Assembly: GCA_910586225.1 (NCBI GenBank)
Contig: CAJUIL010000004.1
Coordinates: 62,001 to 126,000 of the forward strand
Reading direction: 5' to 3'
DNA length: 64,000 nucleotides
Source of the DNA: an uncultured Eubacterium sp.
GTDB taxonomy: Bacteria; Bacillota; Clostridia; Lachnospirales; Lachnospiraceae
A model generated the notes under the pieces. It saw only the letters and a list, made by a program, of their open reading frames with translations, made no database searches and had not been told where the DNA came from. Shown one piece after another: positions 16,395 to 24,255 of this stretch. The position numbers and the translations under genes are program-made. Position 1 is the first letter of the stretch; the number at the start of each line of letters is the position of its first letter.

Positions 16395-17072
16395 TCAGTC
16401 ATCCTGTTCCAGAAACATTTTTGGATTTTCATAACACCATTGCGCCCAGTCCCAGTTGACGACGCTGAACCAGTCTGCCAGGTAATGGTCCCGCAGATTT
16501 TTATGTTTTAAGTAATAAGCGTGCTCCCATACGTCCACGCATACGACGGGAACGAGGTTTTGCGCAAGCGGCGTATCTTGGTTGGCAGTTTGTATGATCT
16601 CCAGATTTCCCTGGGCGTCTGCGGTTAGCCATGCATAGCCGGAACCAAACACAGCCATTGCCGCCTTTGTAAATTCTTTTTGAAAACCGGAATAGCTGCC
16701 GAATTTCCAATGGATATTTTCTGCAAGCGTCCCCTGCGGCCTTTGATCTGGCTGCGGGGACAGGCCGTTAAAATAAAACCAGTGGTTAAACACACCTCCG
16801 GCGTTATTTTTAATGGCTGTTTTTAAATAGTCCGGAAAAGCGTCCGGATTGCATAAGATTTGTTTTAATCTGTCAAAGCCGCAAACGGGGCTGTCTGAAT
16901 AAGTGAACGCCTGCAGCGACGTGCATTCGTGGATCAGGCTGTTTAATTTGTCAATGTATGCCTGCAGATGCTTGTCGTGGTGCAGATACATCGTCTGGAT
17001 ATCAATGTATGGCTCCATTGCTTCAAAAGGATAGGGCAGCGGCTCATTTACAAATTTGCAGTATTCCGGCAT
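16395..17072 (-). CDS. sodA: Superoxide dismutase, Fe/Mn type
   Basis: Cytoplasmic superoxide dismutase of 225 residues. All four metal ligands can be placed: His31 in MYLHHDKH, His97 in GGVFNHWFYFNGLSP, and Asp180 and His184 in VDVWEHAYYLKHKN. FGSGYAWL and VNWDWAQW fit the family. ATG 17072 is preferred over ATG 17087 because AGGAG then sits six bases upstream. Metal choice cannot be decided by eye. For a strict anaerobe this is a plausible oxygen-stress defence; no peroxidase or reductase gene is adjacent. It shares its direction with the activase gene upstream, 50 bp away, but read-through is not established. Confidence 0.92.
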   Translation of the reverse strand: MPEYCKFVNEPLPYPFEAMEPYIDIQTMYLHHDKHLQAYIDKLNSLIHECTSLQAFTYSDSPVCGFDRLKQILCNPDAFPDYLKTAIKNNAGGVFNHWFYFNGLSPQPDQRPQGTLAENIHWKFGSYSGFQKEFTKAAMAVFGSGYAWLTADAQGNLEIIQTANQDTPLAQNLVPVVCVDVWEHAYYLKHKNLRDHYLADWFSVVNWDWAQWCYENPKMFLEQDD

Positions 17073-17122
17073 AGTTGTCTCCTGCATAAAAATGCTTTTG
17101 TTTATTATATGACGGATTTTTT

Positions 17123-20100
17123 TTAAAATTCATTAGCAGGCGCAGGATCGCAGTCCTTTGCCAGGTTTTTCTGTGCAGTAGACAGCATCAGCTTGATCCG
17201 GTTCAGCTGGTTGACTTCGCTCGCGCCAGGGTCATAGTCGATGGCGACGATGTTCGACAGCGGGTAACGCCGCCGCAGCTCTTTGATCACGCCTTTGCCG
17301 ACGATATGGTTCGGCAGGCAGGCAAATGGCTGCGCACAGATAATGTTGTTTGTGCCGGAATGGATCAGTTCCAGCATTTCTCCGGTTAAAAACCAGCCTT
17401 CCCCGGTCTGGTTGCCTTCGGAGACGATCGGTGAGGCATATTCCGCAAGCTTTTCGATGCGTACCGGGGGTTCGAAATGCTTGCTCTTTTGAAATTCTTC
17501 TCTTGCGCCAGCACGCAGCCATTCTAAAAGGCGGATACCAAGGCGGGCCAGCCGCACGTCTTTTTTCGGTCGGTTTAAAAGTTCTGACTTAAAATTCTGG
17601 TTATAAAAGGTATAAAGCAGAAAATCCATCAGATCTGGTACGACCGCTTCTGCGCCTTCCGCTTCTAAAAGGTCTACAAGGTAATTGTTGGCTGCAGGCA
17701 GAAATTTGACTAAAATCTCGCCAACGATGCCAACACGCGGCTTTTTTTCATTTGTTCTCGGCAGGTTATCAAAATCCCGGATAATGCTGCGGCAAAGCCG
17801 TTTGAATTTGCGGTGGGAGAGTATCCGGTTCTGGGATACAAACTGGATGACCTGTTTTTTCCATTTTTCGTGCAGCGCGTCCGCGGAGCCTGGTTCTGCT
17901 TCATACGGCCTTGTGGCATACAGGCAGCGCAAAAAGATATCGCCAAATTCCAAAGCATACATACCGCGCTGGAGTAGTGCCGGCGTCAATGAAAAGCCGG
18001 GATTTTTTTCCAGACCGCTCAAATTGATGGAAATAACGGGTACGTTTTCATAGCCTGCCTTTTCCAGTGCACGCCGGATAAAGCCGATATAATTGGAAGC
18101 GCGGCAGCCGCCTCCGGTCTGCGATACGATGATGGCAGTACGAGTCATATCGTATTTGCCGGATGTGACTGCCTCCATGATCTGTCCGACGACCATCAGC
18201 GAAGGAAAGCAGGCGTCGTTGTTCACGTATTTTAACCCGACGTTTACGGCGTTCCGGTTGTCGTTGCCTAATACAGCCAGTTTGTATCCGGCTGCAATAA
18301 AGGCTGGCTCTAACAGTTCAAAATGAACCGGAGACATTTGCGGGCATAGTATCGTATACGTACTGCGCATTTCTTCGGTGAATACGGTACGCTTAAAATT
18401 AGACGGCACAATGCTGCGCTCCTTCGGGTTGCGCTCCCGTACGCGGATAGCGGCAAGCAGGGAGCGAATCCGGATTCTGGCAGCGCCCAGGTTATTTACT
18501 TCATCAATCTTTAAGCAAGTATAGATTTTGCCGGAGTTGGTTAAAATATCATTGACACAATCGGTTGTGATCGCATCCAGCCCGCAGCCAAAGGAATTGA
18601 GCTGGATCAGGTCCAGGTTTTCCGTTGTCTTTACATAGTTGGCTGCCGCATACAGGCGGGAATGGTACATCCACTGGTCCATAACGATCAGCGGACGTTC
18701 CACCTTCTGCAGGTGGGATATGGAATCCTCGGTCAGTACGGCGATGCCATAAGATGTCAATAACTCCGGGATGCCGTGGTGGATCTCTGGGTCGATATGG
18801 TATGGCCGTCCGGCGAGTACGATACCGCGCTTACCAGTGGCGTTGAGCCATGCAAGCACTTCCTCACCCTGTTTTTGCATTTCCGCACGGGTACGCTCCA
18901 GTTCTTCCCAAGCATCCTGGGCAGCCGTGATCAGCTCTGGCTCCAGAATTTTAAAACGCGGGCAGAACGCTTTTTGCAGTCCCTTTAGCAGTGTGTCAAG
19001 ATCCTTAAAGGACAAAAATGGGTTTAAAAATTCCATTTGACCAGTTGCGATCTCGTCTACGTTATTTTTGATATTTTCCGCGTAGGAGGTGACGATCGGG
19101 CAGTTGTAATGGTTGTTTGCCTCTGGAAATTCGTCTCGTTCAAACGGAATGCACGGATAAAAGATAAAATCCGGCTTTTGCCGCAGCAGCCATGCGATAT
19201 GCCCGTGCACCAGCTTAGCTGGGTAGCATTCCGATTCGCTGGGGATACTGTCAATGCCAAGCTCATAGATCTGGCGCGAGGACTGCGGCGAGAGCAGTAC
19301 CCGAAAATGCAGTTTTTTGAAAAAGACTGCCCAAAACGGAAAATTTTCATACATATTCAGCACTCTTGGTATGCCGACGGTGCCACGGATACCATCTGCT
19401 TCGCCTAAAGGCTCGTAGTCAAAAATGCGTTTGTTTTTATATGCATATAGATTTGGGATGTGCTGCTTGCTCTTTTCCTTGCCAAGTCCGCGTTCGCAGC
19501 GGTTTCCGGTAATAAAGTGACGGTTTCCGGAAAACTGGTTGATGGTCAGCAGACAGTGGTTGGCACAATGCTGGCAGCGGGCCAGCTTGGTATCAAAAGT
19601 TAGCGCGTTGATTGCTTCTATAGAAAGCATGGACGATGCTTTGCCTGGCTCATGCCGTTCTCTTGCGATCAGGGCAGCACCGAACGCCCCCATAATCCCG
19701 GCGATATCTGGTCTTACGGCATGGACGCCGGAGATTTTTTCAAAGCTTCGCAGCACGGCGTTGTTATAAAAGGTCCCTCCCTGTACGACAATTTTTTTAC
19801 CAAGCTGCGCGGCGTCGGTTAGCTTGATCACCTTAAACAGCGCGTTTTTTATGACGGAGTAGGCAAGCCCGGCAGAAATATCCGCAACGGACGCACCTTC
19901 TTTTTGCGCCTGCTTGACCTTGGAGTTCATAAACACGGTGCAGCGGGTGCCAAGGTCGATCGGATGCTTGGCAAATAAAGCCTCGGCAGCGAAGTCCTGG
20001 ACGGAATAATTCAAGGATTTTGCGAATGTTTCGATAAAGGAGCCGCAGCCGGAGGAACAGGCTTCGTTCAGCTGTACGCTGTCTACCGTTTGGTTTTTGA

Positions 20101-21409
20101 TCTTAATGCATTTCATATCCTGTCCGCCGATATCCAGGATGCAGTCCACATCCGGGTCAAAAAAGGCAGCCGCATAATAGTGCGAAACCGTCTCCACCTC
20201 TCCGTCGTCTAGCATCAAGGCAGCTTTGATCAGCGCTTCTCCGTATCCGGTCGAGCAGGAGTGCACAATGCGCGCGTTTTTTGGCAGCATCCTGTAGATT
20301 TCCTGAATAGAGCGGATGCAAGCGGTAAGAGGGCTTCCATTGTTATTGGAATAAAAAGAATACAGCAGGGAGCCGTCCTGTGCGATCAGCGCCGTTTTGG
20401 TCGTCGTGGATCCGGCGTCGATGCCGAGATAGCAATCGCCCTCGTAATCTGCAAGGCTGCGGGAAGGCACCTGACTGCCGCTGTGGCTTTTACAAAACGC
20501 GTCATAATCTTCCTTAGAGGTAAACAGCGGCTCTAAACGTTCTACTTCAAACTCCATCTGCATCTTGGCATTTAATTTTGACAGGATAGCCTGCAGCGTC
20601 AGTACCGGTGTATCCTTAGCATTCAGCGCAGAACCGATAGCGGCAAACAAGTGTGAATGCTTCGGCAGCAGCGCGTGCTCCTCGTCCAGCTTTAGCGTAC
20701 GGATAAACGCGGCACGAAGCTCGGATAAGAAGTGAAGCGGGCCGCCCAAAAATGCTACATGGCCTCGGATCGGCTTCCCGCAAGCAAGGCCGCTGATCGT
20801 CTGGTTGACGACCGCCTGGAAAATAGAGGCTGACAGATCCTCCTTTGTGGCGCCTTCATTGATCAGCGGCTGGATATCTGTTTTGGCAAACACGCCGCAG
20901 CGGGCAGCGATCGGATAAATCTCCTGATAGCCTTTGGCATATTCATTTAAGCCTTCGGCATTCGTTTGAATGAGTGAAGCCATCTGGTCGATGAACGAGC
21001 CAGTGCCTCCTGCACAGATGCCGTTCATGCGCTGCTCGACATTTCCGCCCTCGAAGTAGATGATCTTTGCGTCCTCACCACCAAGCTCGATCGCGACATC
21101 TGTCTGCGGTACAGTATGCTCCAGAGCAGAGGCTACCGAAATTACCTCCTGCACAAACGGGATTTCCAGATGCTTTGCCAGCGTGAGCCCGCCGGATCCA
21201 GTAATGATCGGAGCTGCCTTCATATTCCCAAGCTCGTCACAAGCCTGCCGGAGCAGGCTGACCAAGGTTTCGCGGATATTTGCGTAATGTCTTTGGTAAT
21301 CTGCAAAGAGTAGCTGGTCAGATGCATCTAAAATGGCTATTTTTACAGTAGTAGATCCAATATCGATGCCGAGTCTGCAAAATCGTTTGTTTTTTCTGTC
21401 CTTACTCAT
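17123..21409 (-). CDS. Giant acyl-CoA dehydratase activase / HgdB-like fusion protein
   Basis: A 1428-residue protein. Two ASKHA ATPase domains of the BadF/HgdC activase type lie in tandem: residues about 13-265 (GIDIGSTTVKIAI, GGTGSFIDQMA) and about 322-590 (GIDAGSTTTKTALI, SSGCGSFIETFA). A Cys cluster (CQHCANHC) is near 610. A DUF2229-like region covers about 665-890. From about 1015 the C-terminal part (CPQMSPVHFELLEPAFIAAGYKLAVLG) resembles the 2-hydroxyacyl-CoA dehydratase fold. HgdC-type activases use ATP to push one electron into a dehydratase. The substrate of this large single-chain class is not known to me. ATG 21409 is preferred; in-frame codons extend to 21490. No separate dehydratase subunits are nearby. 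Confidence 0.85.
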   Translation of the reverse strand: MSKDRKNKRFCRLGIDIGSTTVKIAILDASDQLLFADYQRHYANIRETLVSLLRQACDELGNMKAAPIITGSGGLTLAKHLEIPFVQEVISVASALEHTVPQTDVAIELGGEDAKIIYFEGGNVEQRMNGICAGGTGSFIDQMASLIQTNAEGLNEYAKGYQEIYPIAARCGVFAKTDIQPLINEGATKEDLSASIFQAVVNQTISGLACGKPIRGHVAFLGGPLHFLSELRAAFIRTLKLDEEHALLPKHSHLFAAIGSALNAKDTPVLTLQAILSKLNAKMQMEFEVERLEPLFTSKEDYDAFCKSHSGSQVPSRSLADYEGDCYLGIDAGSTTTKTALIAQDGSLLYSFYSNNNGSPLTACIRSIQEIYRMLPKNARIVHSCSTGYGEALIKAALMLDDGEVETVSHYYAAAFFDPDVDCILDIGGQDMKCIKIKNQTVDSVQLNEACSSGCGSFIETFAKSLNYSVQDFAAEALFAKHPIDLGTRCTVFMNSKVKQAQKEGASVADISAGLAYSVIKNALFKVIKLTDAAQLGKKIVVQGGTFYNNAVLRSFEKISGVHAVRPDIAGIMGAFGAALIARERHEPGKASSMLSIEAINALTFDTKLARCQHCANHCLLTINQFSGNRHFITGNRCERGLGKEKSKQHIPNLYAYKNKRIFDYEPLGEADGIRGTVGIPRVLNMYENFPFWAVFFKKLHFRVLLSPQSSRQIYELGIDSIPSESECYPAKLVHGHIAWLLRQKPDFIFYPCIPFERDEFPEANNHYNCPIVTSYAENIKNNVDEIATGQMEFLNPFLSFKDLDTLLKGLQKAFCPRFKILEPELITAAQDAWEELERTRAEMQKQGEEVLAWLNATGKRGIVLAGRPYHIDPEIHHGIPELLTSYGIAVLTEDSISHLQKVERPLIVMDQWMYHSRLYAAANYVKTTENLDLIQLNSFGCGLDAITTDCVNDILTNSGKIYTCLKIDEVNNLGAARIRIRSLLAAIRVRERNPKERSIVPSNFKRTVFTEEMRSTYTILCPQMSPVHFELLEPAFIAAGYKLAVLGNDNRNAVNVGLKYVNNDACFPSLMVVGQIMEAVTSGKYDMTRTAIIVSQTGGGCRASNYIGFIRRALEKAGYENVPVISINLSGLEKNPGFSLTPALLQRGMYALEFGDIFLRCLYATRPYEAEPGSADALHEKWKKQVIQFVSQNRILSHRKFKRLCRSIIRDFDNLPRTNEKKPRVGIVGEILVKFLPAANNYLVDLLEAEGAEAVVPDLMDFLLYTFYNQNFKSELLNRPKKDVRLARLGIRLLEWLRAGAREEFQKSKHFEPPVRIEKLAEYASPIVSEGNQTGEGWFLTGEMLELIHSGTNNIICAQPFACLPNHIVGKGVIKELRRRYPLSNIVAIDYDPGASEVNQLNRIKLMLSTAQKNLAKDCDPAPANEF

Positions 21410-21495
21410 ATTCTCACCCATTTCTATGATATTTAAAAAAGAAAATTCCTGTTTCTTCCTATTAAAAATATGATTGTTTTCTGAAAACATTCTAC

Positions 21496-21524
21496 ATTAT
21501 ACGACACACTCGCGAAAAAGACAA
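21496..21524 (-). promoter_or_regulatory. Sigma-A promoter of the activase gene
   Basis: On the minus strand TTGTCT (21524-21519), 17-bp spacer, TATAAT (21501-21496). It gives a leader of about 80 nt to the ATG at 21409. Confidence 0.75.
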
Positions 21525-21673
21525 TTCCAAATTTTGAAATTTATAATCTTTTCATCTTTCATAGGAAAATCGTAGAAAATAATAGGAGCAAAAAATTGCA
21601 GGCTGCCGATCTGCACTTTTTTTAGAAAACGGAATACATTGGTATAAGAAGAATCAGAAGAGGTATGATAATC

Positions 21674-22732
21674 ATGGATCATGTTCTTGGCAGGAATGAC
21701 GAACAGATACAGTGCCGGGGTGTCCTTCATATCGTGGAGGCCGGGGATACGCTTTATAAGATCGGAAAAAAGTATGGGGTTCCGGTATCGAGGGTGATGT
21801 ATGCGAATCCGTATGTAAATATTTACAATCTGCAGCCCGGAGACGAAATCTGCGTCCCTCTTATGGCACCGCGTGTGCCGCTGGGAGAAAACGAAGTGCC
21901 CGGAAGGATGCCAGGGCCGATGCCGGGAGTCGGGATGGGAGAGCCGATGCCGAAGCGGTCACGGAATGGGATGGGCGGCCCAATGCCGGGTCAGACCGGA
22001 ACTGGAATGGGTGGTCGGATGTCAATGCAGCCGGGAGTCGGAATGGGAAATCCAATGCCAGTGCAGCCGGGAGATGAAATGGGCGGCCCAATGCCAATGC
22101 AGACAGGAAACTGTACAGAAGGTCAGATGTCACAAGCAGACAGGAATGGTATGGGTTTTTCGCAGGTTCCGGCCATGGAAACGGGTAACGATGGCGGGGT
22201 CAATTCAGTGGATGAAAAGTATATGGGGATGGGAACCGCTTGGAATGAGGAAAACAGAGGAGCATGGGAAACGGGCTGGAAAGGAATGGCGGAAGAAGCA
22301 GATAGTGCGATGCAGGGGCAGGTCTACACGGATATAGAAGGCCGGCAGCTGCGGTCGGAGATGGATGAAACGCATCTGCGCATGAACGAAGAGGAGATGC
22401 AGCAGCGTATGGATATGGCAGATGCACAAATGTACACGGATGCAGAAAATGAACAGCAGCGTGCGGATATGGAAAATGCATGGATGCCAGAAGGAGCAGA
22501 AGGAGCGGCTATGCCAGAAGACATAGACCATGTACAAATGCCTGTGGATTCCGAGAATGAGCAAATGCCTGTGGACGTGGACAATGCCCAGATGTCTGCG
22601 GATATGCAGGAGGGCGGTAAAGAGCATTCAATGGCAGGCACATCTTTGGAAAGGCAAAGAAGATCTCCATGGTATCGGACAGAGGTCACGCCGCAGATGA
22701 TGCAGGAATATTTGCAAAGTGAGCGTAGATAA
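21674..22732 (+). CDS. LysM-domain protein with Met/Gly/Pro-rich repeats (SafA-like)
   Basis: 352 residues. A LysM domain covers about 16-62 (HIVEAGDTLYKIGKKYGVPVSRVMYANPYVNIYNLQPGDEICVP) and binds N-acetylglucosamine polymers. It is followed by about 90 residues of imperfect MG-x-PMP-x-QPG repeats, then a Met/Glu/Asp/Gln-rich stretch with QMPVD-type repeats, and a conserved-looking tail WYRTEVTPQMMQEYLQ. There is no signal peptide. An N-terminal LysM with a Met/Pro/Gly-rich tail is also the plan of the spore-coat morphogen SafA, so a sporulation role is a reasonable inference, not shown. ATG 21674 suits the AGAGG site better than ATG 21665. Its C-terminal repeats are low complexity, so database hits there should be distrusted. 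Confidence 0.72.
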   Translation: MDHVLGRNDEQIQCRGVLHIVEAGDTLYKIGKKYGVPVSRVMYANPYVNIYNLQPGDEICVPLMAPRVPLGENEVPGRMPGPMPGVGMGEPMPKRSRNGMGGPMPGQTGTGMGGRMSMQPGVGMGNPMPVQPGDEMGGPMPMQTGNCTEGQMSQADRNGMGFSQVPAMETGNDGGVNSVDEKYMGMGTAWNEENRGAWETGWKGMAEEADSAMQGQVYTDIEGRQLRSEMDETHLRMNEEEMQQRMDMADAQMYTDAENEQQRADMENAWMPEGAEGAAMPEDIDHVQMPVDSENEQMPVDVDNAQMSADMQEGGKEHSMAGTSLERQRRSPWYRTEVTPQMMQEYLQSERR

Positions 22733-22828
22733 GCAGGTTTTCCTTCGTCTGGGCTTTGGCCGTGTGATAGGCTGTCGCTCTCAGATATGAATTTTTTATA
22801 AATTTTCAGGAAAGAAACACCCGTTTGA

Positions 22829-22857
22829 TTGACAAAATATGCCTGTATTTATATAAT
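22829..22857 (+). promoter_or_regulatory. Sigma-A promoter of the rhomboid-like gene
   Basis: TTGACA (22829-22834), 17-bp spacer, TATAAT (22852-22857): full consensus. The leader is about 65 nt, ending in GGAGG at 22917-22921. Confidence 0.88.
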
Positions 22858-22926
22858 TCTTGAAAAGAAATATACGAAAATACTTTGCTGCCTTGTTTTT
22901 CGTATGGCAGTCGGATGGAGGTCCTA

Positions 22927-23778
22927 ATGAACTTTATGAATAAGCTGGAGCGTAAATTTTCGAAATATGCGGTTTCGAATCTGACGATGTATCTGGTTTT
23001 CGGTTATGTGGCTGGCTACGTGCTGGGCAGGTTCTCACCGCAAATGCTTAATTACCTGATGCTAGATCCGTACCAGGTGTTGCATGGGCAGGTATGGCGG
23101 CTTGTTACCTGGGTGCTCATACCGCCGTCCATGCAGGGTACCTTTTTTTATGTGATCATGATGCTGTTTTATTATCAGCTTGGCTCGAACCTGGAGCGTA
23201 CATGGGGTGCTTTTCGATATAATGTTTATATTTTCGGCGGTATGCTCTATACGATCATCGGGGTGGCTATAACATGGGTGATCATGTCAGCTGCTTATGG
23301 AAATGCAGGGGTGATGGGAATGCTGGTCGGGACGCAGGTCAGCACTTACTACATTTGTATGTCGATCTTCCTTGCATTTGCCGCTTGCTATCCGGATATG
23401 CAGATCTTGCTGTATTTTATCATTCCGATCAAAATGAAGTGGATGGCTTATGTTTATGCTGCTTTAATGCTGTTGGATCTGGTACAGAGTACTTGGCCGC
23501 GCAGGATCGTGATGGTAATGTCGCTTTTGAATTTTGTGATCTTCTTTTTGTCAACAAGGGATCTGCGCCGTTATTCACCAAAGGAGGTGCATCGCAGGCA
23601 GGCGTATCGCCAGGCGGTAAGGCGGCCGCAGAATACGGGGATCACAAAGCATAAATGTGCTGTTTGTGGCAGAACCGAGCTGGATGATCCATCGCTGGAA
23701 TTTCGTTTTTGCTCCAAATGCGCAGGAAATTACGAATATTGCCAGGAGCATCTATTTACGCATCAGCATATGCAGTAG
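22927..23778 (+). CDS. Rhomboid-like membrane protein without catalytic motif, C-terminal zinc ribbon
   Basis: 283-residue integral membrane protein with about six hydrophobic segments. HGQVWRLVTWVL and LGSNLERTWGAFRYNVYIFGG are the loop-1 and helix-2 hallmarks of rhomboid/Derlin-type proteins. The GxSG serine motif expected in helix 4 is replaced (NAGVMGMLVG, no Ser), so it should not be a protease. After residue about 230 an Arg-rich linker leads to CAVCG ... CSKC ... CQEH, a probable zinc-binding tail on the cytosolic side. ATG 22927 follows GGAGG at a 5-base distance. It sits between a consensus promoter and a terminator, so it is a one-gene unit. Role unknown; adaptor or quality-control functions of inactive rhomboids are only an analogy. 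Confidence 0.78.
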   Translation: MNFMNKLERKFSKYAVSNLTMYLVFGYVAGYVLGRFSPQMLNYLMLDPYQVLHGQVWRLVTWVLIPPSMQGTFFYVIMMLFYYQLGSNLERTWGAFRYNVYIFGGMLYTIIGVAITWVIMSAAYGNAGVMGMLVGTQVSTYYICMSIFLAFAACYPDMQILLYFIIPIKMKWMAYVYAALMLLDLVQSTWPRRIVMVMSLLNFVIFFLSTRDLRRYSPKEVHRRQAYRQAVRRPQNTGITKHKCAVCGRTELDDPSLEFRFCSKCAGNYEYCQEHLFTHQHMQ

Positions 23779-23805
23779 GCTGCGTGCTGATCAAAAAATT
23801 AAAGG

Positions 23806-23841
23806 CTGTCTGTTCTTTTAAATAAGAGCGGGCAGTTTTTT
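23806..23841 (+). terminator. Rho-independent terminator after the rhomboid-like gene
   Basis: Stem 23806-23820 with 23823-23835, paired through several G-U wobbles, followed by TTTTTT (23836-23841). It separates the rhomboid-like gene from the clpS promoter. Confidence 0.75.
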
Positions 23842-23853
23842 CTTAGAAGGCCA

Positions 23854-23882
23854 TTGACAACAGATATGCGATTGGATATATT
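23854..23882 (+). promoter_or_regulatory. Sigma-A promoter of clpS-clpA-aat
   Basis: TTGACA (23854-23859), 17-bp spacer, TATATT (23877-23882), 73 bp before clpS. I see no CtsR-type or CIRCE heat-shock operator in the leader. Confidence 0.82.
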
Positions 23883-23954
23883 GTCAGTAGGCAGGCAGAC
23901 TTTCGGAAACGAAGCTGCCGCAGGCAGTTTAAATACAGGGCAGGAGGCACGGGG

Positions 23955-24254
23955 ATGTCTTTACAGGGACAAACAAGAGAATTTACGAAAATAAAAATAC
24001 GGGAGCCAAAACATTACAAGGTTTTGATGCACAATGATGATTTTACTTCGATGGAATTTGTTGTGGATATTTTGATAGGTATTTTTCATAAGGCTCAGAC
24101 AGAGGCGGAGCGCTTGATGCTTTTGGTACATCAAAGCGGGCAGGCTACGGTAGGTACTTATCCGTATGACCTTGCGGTTTCGAAGGTGCAGGCTGCGTCC
24201 GAGCGGGCAAAGCAGGAGGGCTTTCCGTTCCGTATGACAGTGGAGGAGGCGTAG
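23955..24254 (+). CDS. clpS: ClpS, N-degron adaptor for ClpA
   Basis: 99 residues. The core HYKVLMHNDDFTSMEFVVDILIGIF, then AERLMLLVHQSGQATVGTYPYDLAVSKV, is the ClpS fold. The NDDFT segment with the following Met/Val residues lines the pocket for Leu, Phe, Trp or Tyr at a substrate N-terminus. ClpS delivers such proteins to the ClpA N domain. It is followed by clpA after one base and by aat, which creates these N-degrons, so the three genes form one pathway. ClpS is uncommon in Firmicutes, which mostly use ClpC with MecA. Start ATG follows GGAGGCACGGGG. Confidence 0.94.
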   Translation: MSLQGQTREFTKIKIREPKHYKVLMHNDDFTSMEFVVDILIGIFHKAQTEAERLMLLVHQSGQATVGTYPYDLAVSKVQAASERAKQEGFPFRMTVEEA

Positions 24255-24255
24255 T

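Noticed and set aside
21410..21490. N-terminal extension of the activase to 21490
   Set aside because: The extension is AT-rich and lies at or beyond the likely transcription start; the conserved GIDIGSTT domain begins shortly after ATG 21409.
22927..23778. Active rhomboid protease
   Set aside because: No Ser in the helix-4 GxSG position and no matching catalytic His could be placed.
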